Source: Pseudomonadota bacterium (lineage in GTDB: Bacteria > Pseudomonadota > Alphaproteobacteria > UBA828 > JAPUJA01). From it: DNA of 7,584 nt. Below, piece by piece: positions 6,317 to 7,584 of the stretch. The first letter of the stretch is position 1. Every line of letters begins with the position of its first letter. The translations under genes were made by a program, and so were the position numbers. The stretch spans positions 1-7,584 of the forward strand of contig JAPUJA010000067.1 in assembly GCA_027296525.1 (NCBI GenBank), read 5' to 3'. The notes beneath the pieces were generated by a model that made no database searches, was not told the DNA's origin, and was given only the letters and a program-made list of their open reading frames with translations.

Positions 6317-7558
6317 CTACGCGCTCGACGCCCCCTGGCCCGGCTCGGTCGCGTTGACGAGCGCGGCCATGTTGCCGGGCGGATGGCGATTGTCGAGCAT
6401 GAGCTGATGCGCCTCGCCGATCTCGTCGAAGGAAAAGGTCTTGGAAAGGCAGGGATCGACCTTGCCCTCGGCGACCAGAGCGGTGACCGCCGCGGCCTGC
6501 TCGTCGTTCGAGAGATGGCTGCCCTGGAGGCGCTTCTGGCGCATCCAGTGATAGCGGAGATCAAGCGTCGCCTTGTAGCCCGTGGTGCCCGCGCAGATCA
6601 CGATCATGCCGCCGGTCGCACACAGGAAGACGGAGGTCGGCAGGGTCGCCTCCCCCGGATGCTCGAAGACGATGCGCGGACTGGTCCGCTCGCCGAGCGC
6701 CTCCCAGACGGCCTTGCCGAAGGCGCGCGCGCCCTTGAACCACGCGCCGTAGGCCGGATCGTCGATATTGGGCATCTGCCCCCAATGATCGAAGCCGGTG
6801 CGGTTGATCACGCCGGCGGCGCCGTGCTCGAGACAGAACGCCTTCCGGCCCTCGTCGGAGACGACCGCCACCGCGCGCCCGCCCCGGGCCCGGACGATCT
6901 CGAGCGCCATGCTTCCCAAGCCCCCGGCGGCGCCCCAGACGAGCACGGCGTCGCCCGCTTCGATCTCGTTTCCCGACCAGCCCATCAGCATGCGATAGGC
7001 CGTGGAGGCGCAGAGCAGATAGCATCCGGCTTCTTCCCAGGTGAGCCGCTTGGGCTTGGGAACGCATTGATGCGCCTGGGCCCGCGCGAACTGGCAGTAG
7101 CTGCCGTAGTTCGTCTGATAGCCCCAGATCCGCGTGCTTTCGGCGAGCATCGGATCGCGCCCTGAGAGCACCCAGGGGTCGTCCGGCGGCCACCATCCGC
7201 TGTGGACGACGACCTCGTCTCCCGGGCGCGGACTCGTGACCTCGTCGCCGACGGCCCAGACGATGCCCGAGCAGTCGCTGCCGCCGGCGTGAAAGTCTTC
7301 GGTCTCGCCGAGGTTTTTCTGCCGCTCCGCGATCACATCGAGCGGCTTTCCGAGGGCGGCCCACACATTGTTGTAGTTGATGCCCGTGGCCATGACGTAG
7401 ATCAGCACCTCGTTCGGCGCGATCCTTGGAGTCGCGATGACCTCACGTTGCCAGGCGTCACGCGGTTGGCCGAAGCGATCCTGACGCACGGCGAAGGCGT
7501 GCATCTTCTCAGGGATTTCGCCGAGAGGCGCTCGCTCGCCGAGATCACAGATTTCCAT
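6317..7558 (-). CDS. crotonyl-CoA carboxylase/reductase family protein (possibly non-carboxylating enoyl-CoA reductase)
   Basis: True Ccr enzymes reduce crotonyl-CoA with NADPH while fixing CO2 to make ethylmalonyl-CoA in the ethylmalonyl-CoA pathway. This 413-residue medium-chain dehydrogenase/reductase follows Rhodobacter Ccr closely: PLGEIPEKM at 11-19, GINYNNVWAALG at 59-70, the nucleotide-binding VWGAAGGLGS at 207-216, INRTGFDHWGQMP at 251-263, VFEHPGEAT at 297-305 and QKRLQGSH at 341-348. Of the four CO2-pocket residues known in Kitasatospora Ccr (Asn81, Phe170, Glu171, His365), Asn63 and His348 are kept and Tyr147 replaces Phe, as in Rhodobacter, but Glu171 is Gln148 here. Carboxylation may therefore be weak or lost, so no gene symbol is given. 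The loop at 121-129 is unusually tryptophan- and proline-rich (GWWPPDDPW). The start at 7558 has GGAGGG seven bases upstream. The gene ends 21 bases from the convergent aminotransferase gene. Family is certain; the reaction is open. Confidence 0.9.
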   Translation of the reverse strand: MEICDLGERAPLGEIPEKMHAFAVRQDRFGQPRDAWQREVIATPRIAPNEVLIYVMATGINYNNVWAALGKPLDVIAERQKNLGETEDFHAGGSDCSGIVWAVGDEVTSPRPGDEVVVHSGWWPPDDPWVLSGRDPMLAESTRIWGYQTNYGSYCQFARAQAHQCVPKPKRLTWEEAGCYLLCASTAYRMLMGWSGNEIEAGDAVLVWGAAGGLGSMALEIVRARGGRAVAVVSDEGRKAFCLEHGAAGVINRTGFDHWGQMPNIDDPAYGAWFKGARAFGKAVWEALGERTSPRIVFEHPGEATLPTSVFLCATGGMIVICAGTTGYKATLDLRYHWMRQKRLQGSHLSNDEQAAAVTALVAEGKVDPCLSKTFSFDEIGEAHQLMLDNRHPPGNMAALVNATEPGQGASSA

Positions 7559-7570
7559 ATTGGCTCCCTC

Positions 7571-7581
7571 CGGTTTAACCG
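7571..7581. promoter_or_regulatory. short palindrome upstream of the CCR-like gene
   Basis: CGGTT-T-AACCG is a perfect inverted repeat just upstream of the Shine-Dalgarno of the CCR-like gene, sharing its first base with GGAGGG. It could be an operator at the transcript start or the rest of a larger site cut by the window edge. It is too short to be sure. Confidence 0.2.
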
Positions 7582-7584
7582 ATC

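Overview
The window looks like a piece of a GC-rich alphaproteobacterial chromosome (Rhizobiales or Rhodospirillales type). This is judged from the strong G/C third-position bias, the Shine-Dalgarno style, an alphaproteobacterial-looking TAGAGCG-type palindromic repeat, and the family resemblance of the crotonyl-CoA carboxylase/reductase homologue. No rRNA, tRNA, CRISPR array, phage gene or transposase gene is visible.

Layout from left to right. (1) A possible tail of an upstream gene. (2) 111-1937 (+): a tungsten/molybdenum-pterin aldehyde:ferredoxin oxidoreductase (AOR family). (3) 1982-2941 (-): an acetamidase/formamidase family amidohydrolase, convergent with the AOR gene. It has an operator-like perfect palindrome just upstream and is bracketed by a near-identical 14-bp inverted repeat. 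(4) 3115-3411 (-): a small three-helix membrane protein with a GTG start. (5) 3479-3628: a roughly 150-bp hairpin-rich element with TA at both ends and related inverted termini, read here as a MITE/REP-like repeat; its right edge supplies the stop codon of the next gene. (6) 3626-4684 (-): a secreted polyamine-type ABC solute-binding protein without its permease or ATPase. (7) A 192-bp divergent promoter region. (8) 4877-6295 (+): a PLP-dependent class III (omega) aminotransferase. (9) 6317-7558 (-): a crotonyl-CoA carboxylase/reductase-family (MDR) protein, tail to tail with the aminotransferase.

How the genes may work together (inference only). An amine or amide captured in the periplasm could be deamidated or transaminated. 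The resulting aldehyde could be oxidised to an acid by the AOR, and a CoA-activated unsaturated intermediate could be reduced by the CCR-like enzyme. Every gene but one faces its neighbour in the opposite direction, so this is a cluster of separately promoted genes rather than one operon.

The most notable points are: a Glu-to-Gln change at the CO2-pocket position of the CCR homologue, which questions its carboxylating activity; the TA-bounded repeat at the 3' end of the solute-binding gene; the inverted repeats around the amidase; and a degenerate first DxxGL(C/D) motif in the AOR. I see no clearly new multi-gene system in this window.
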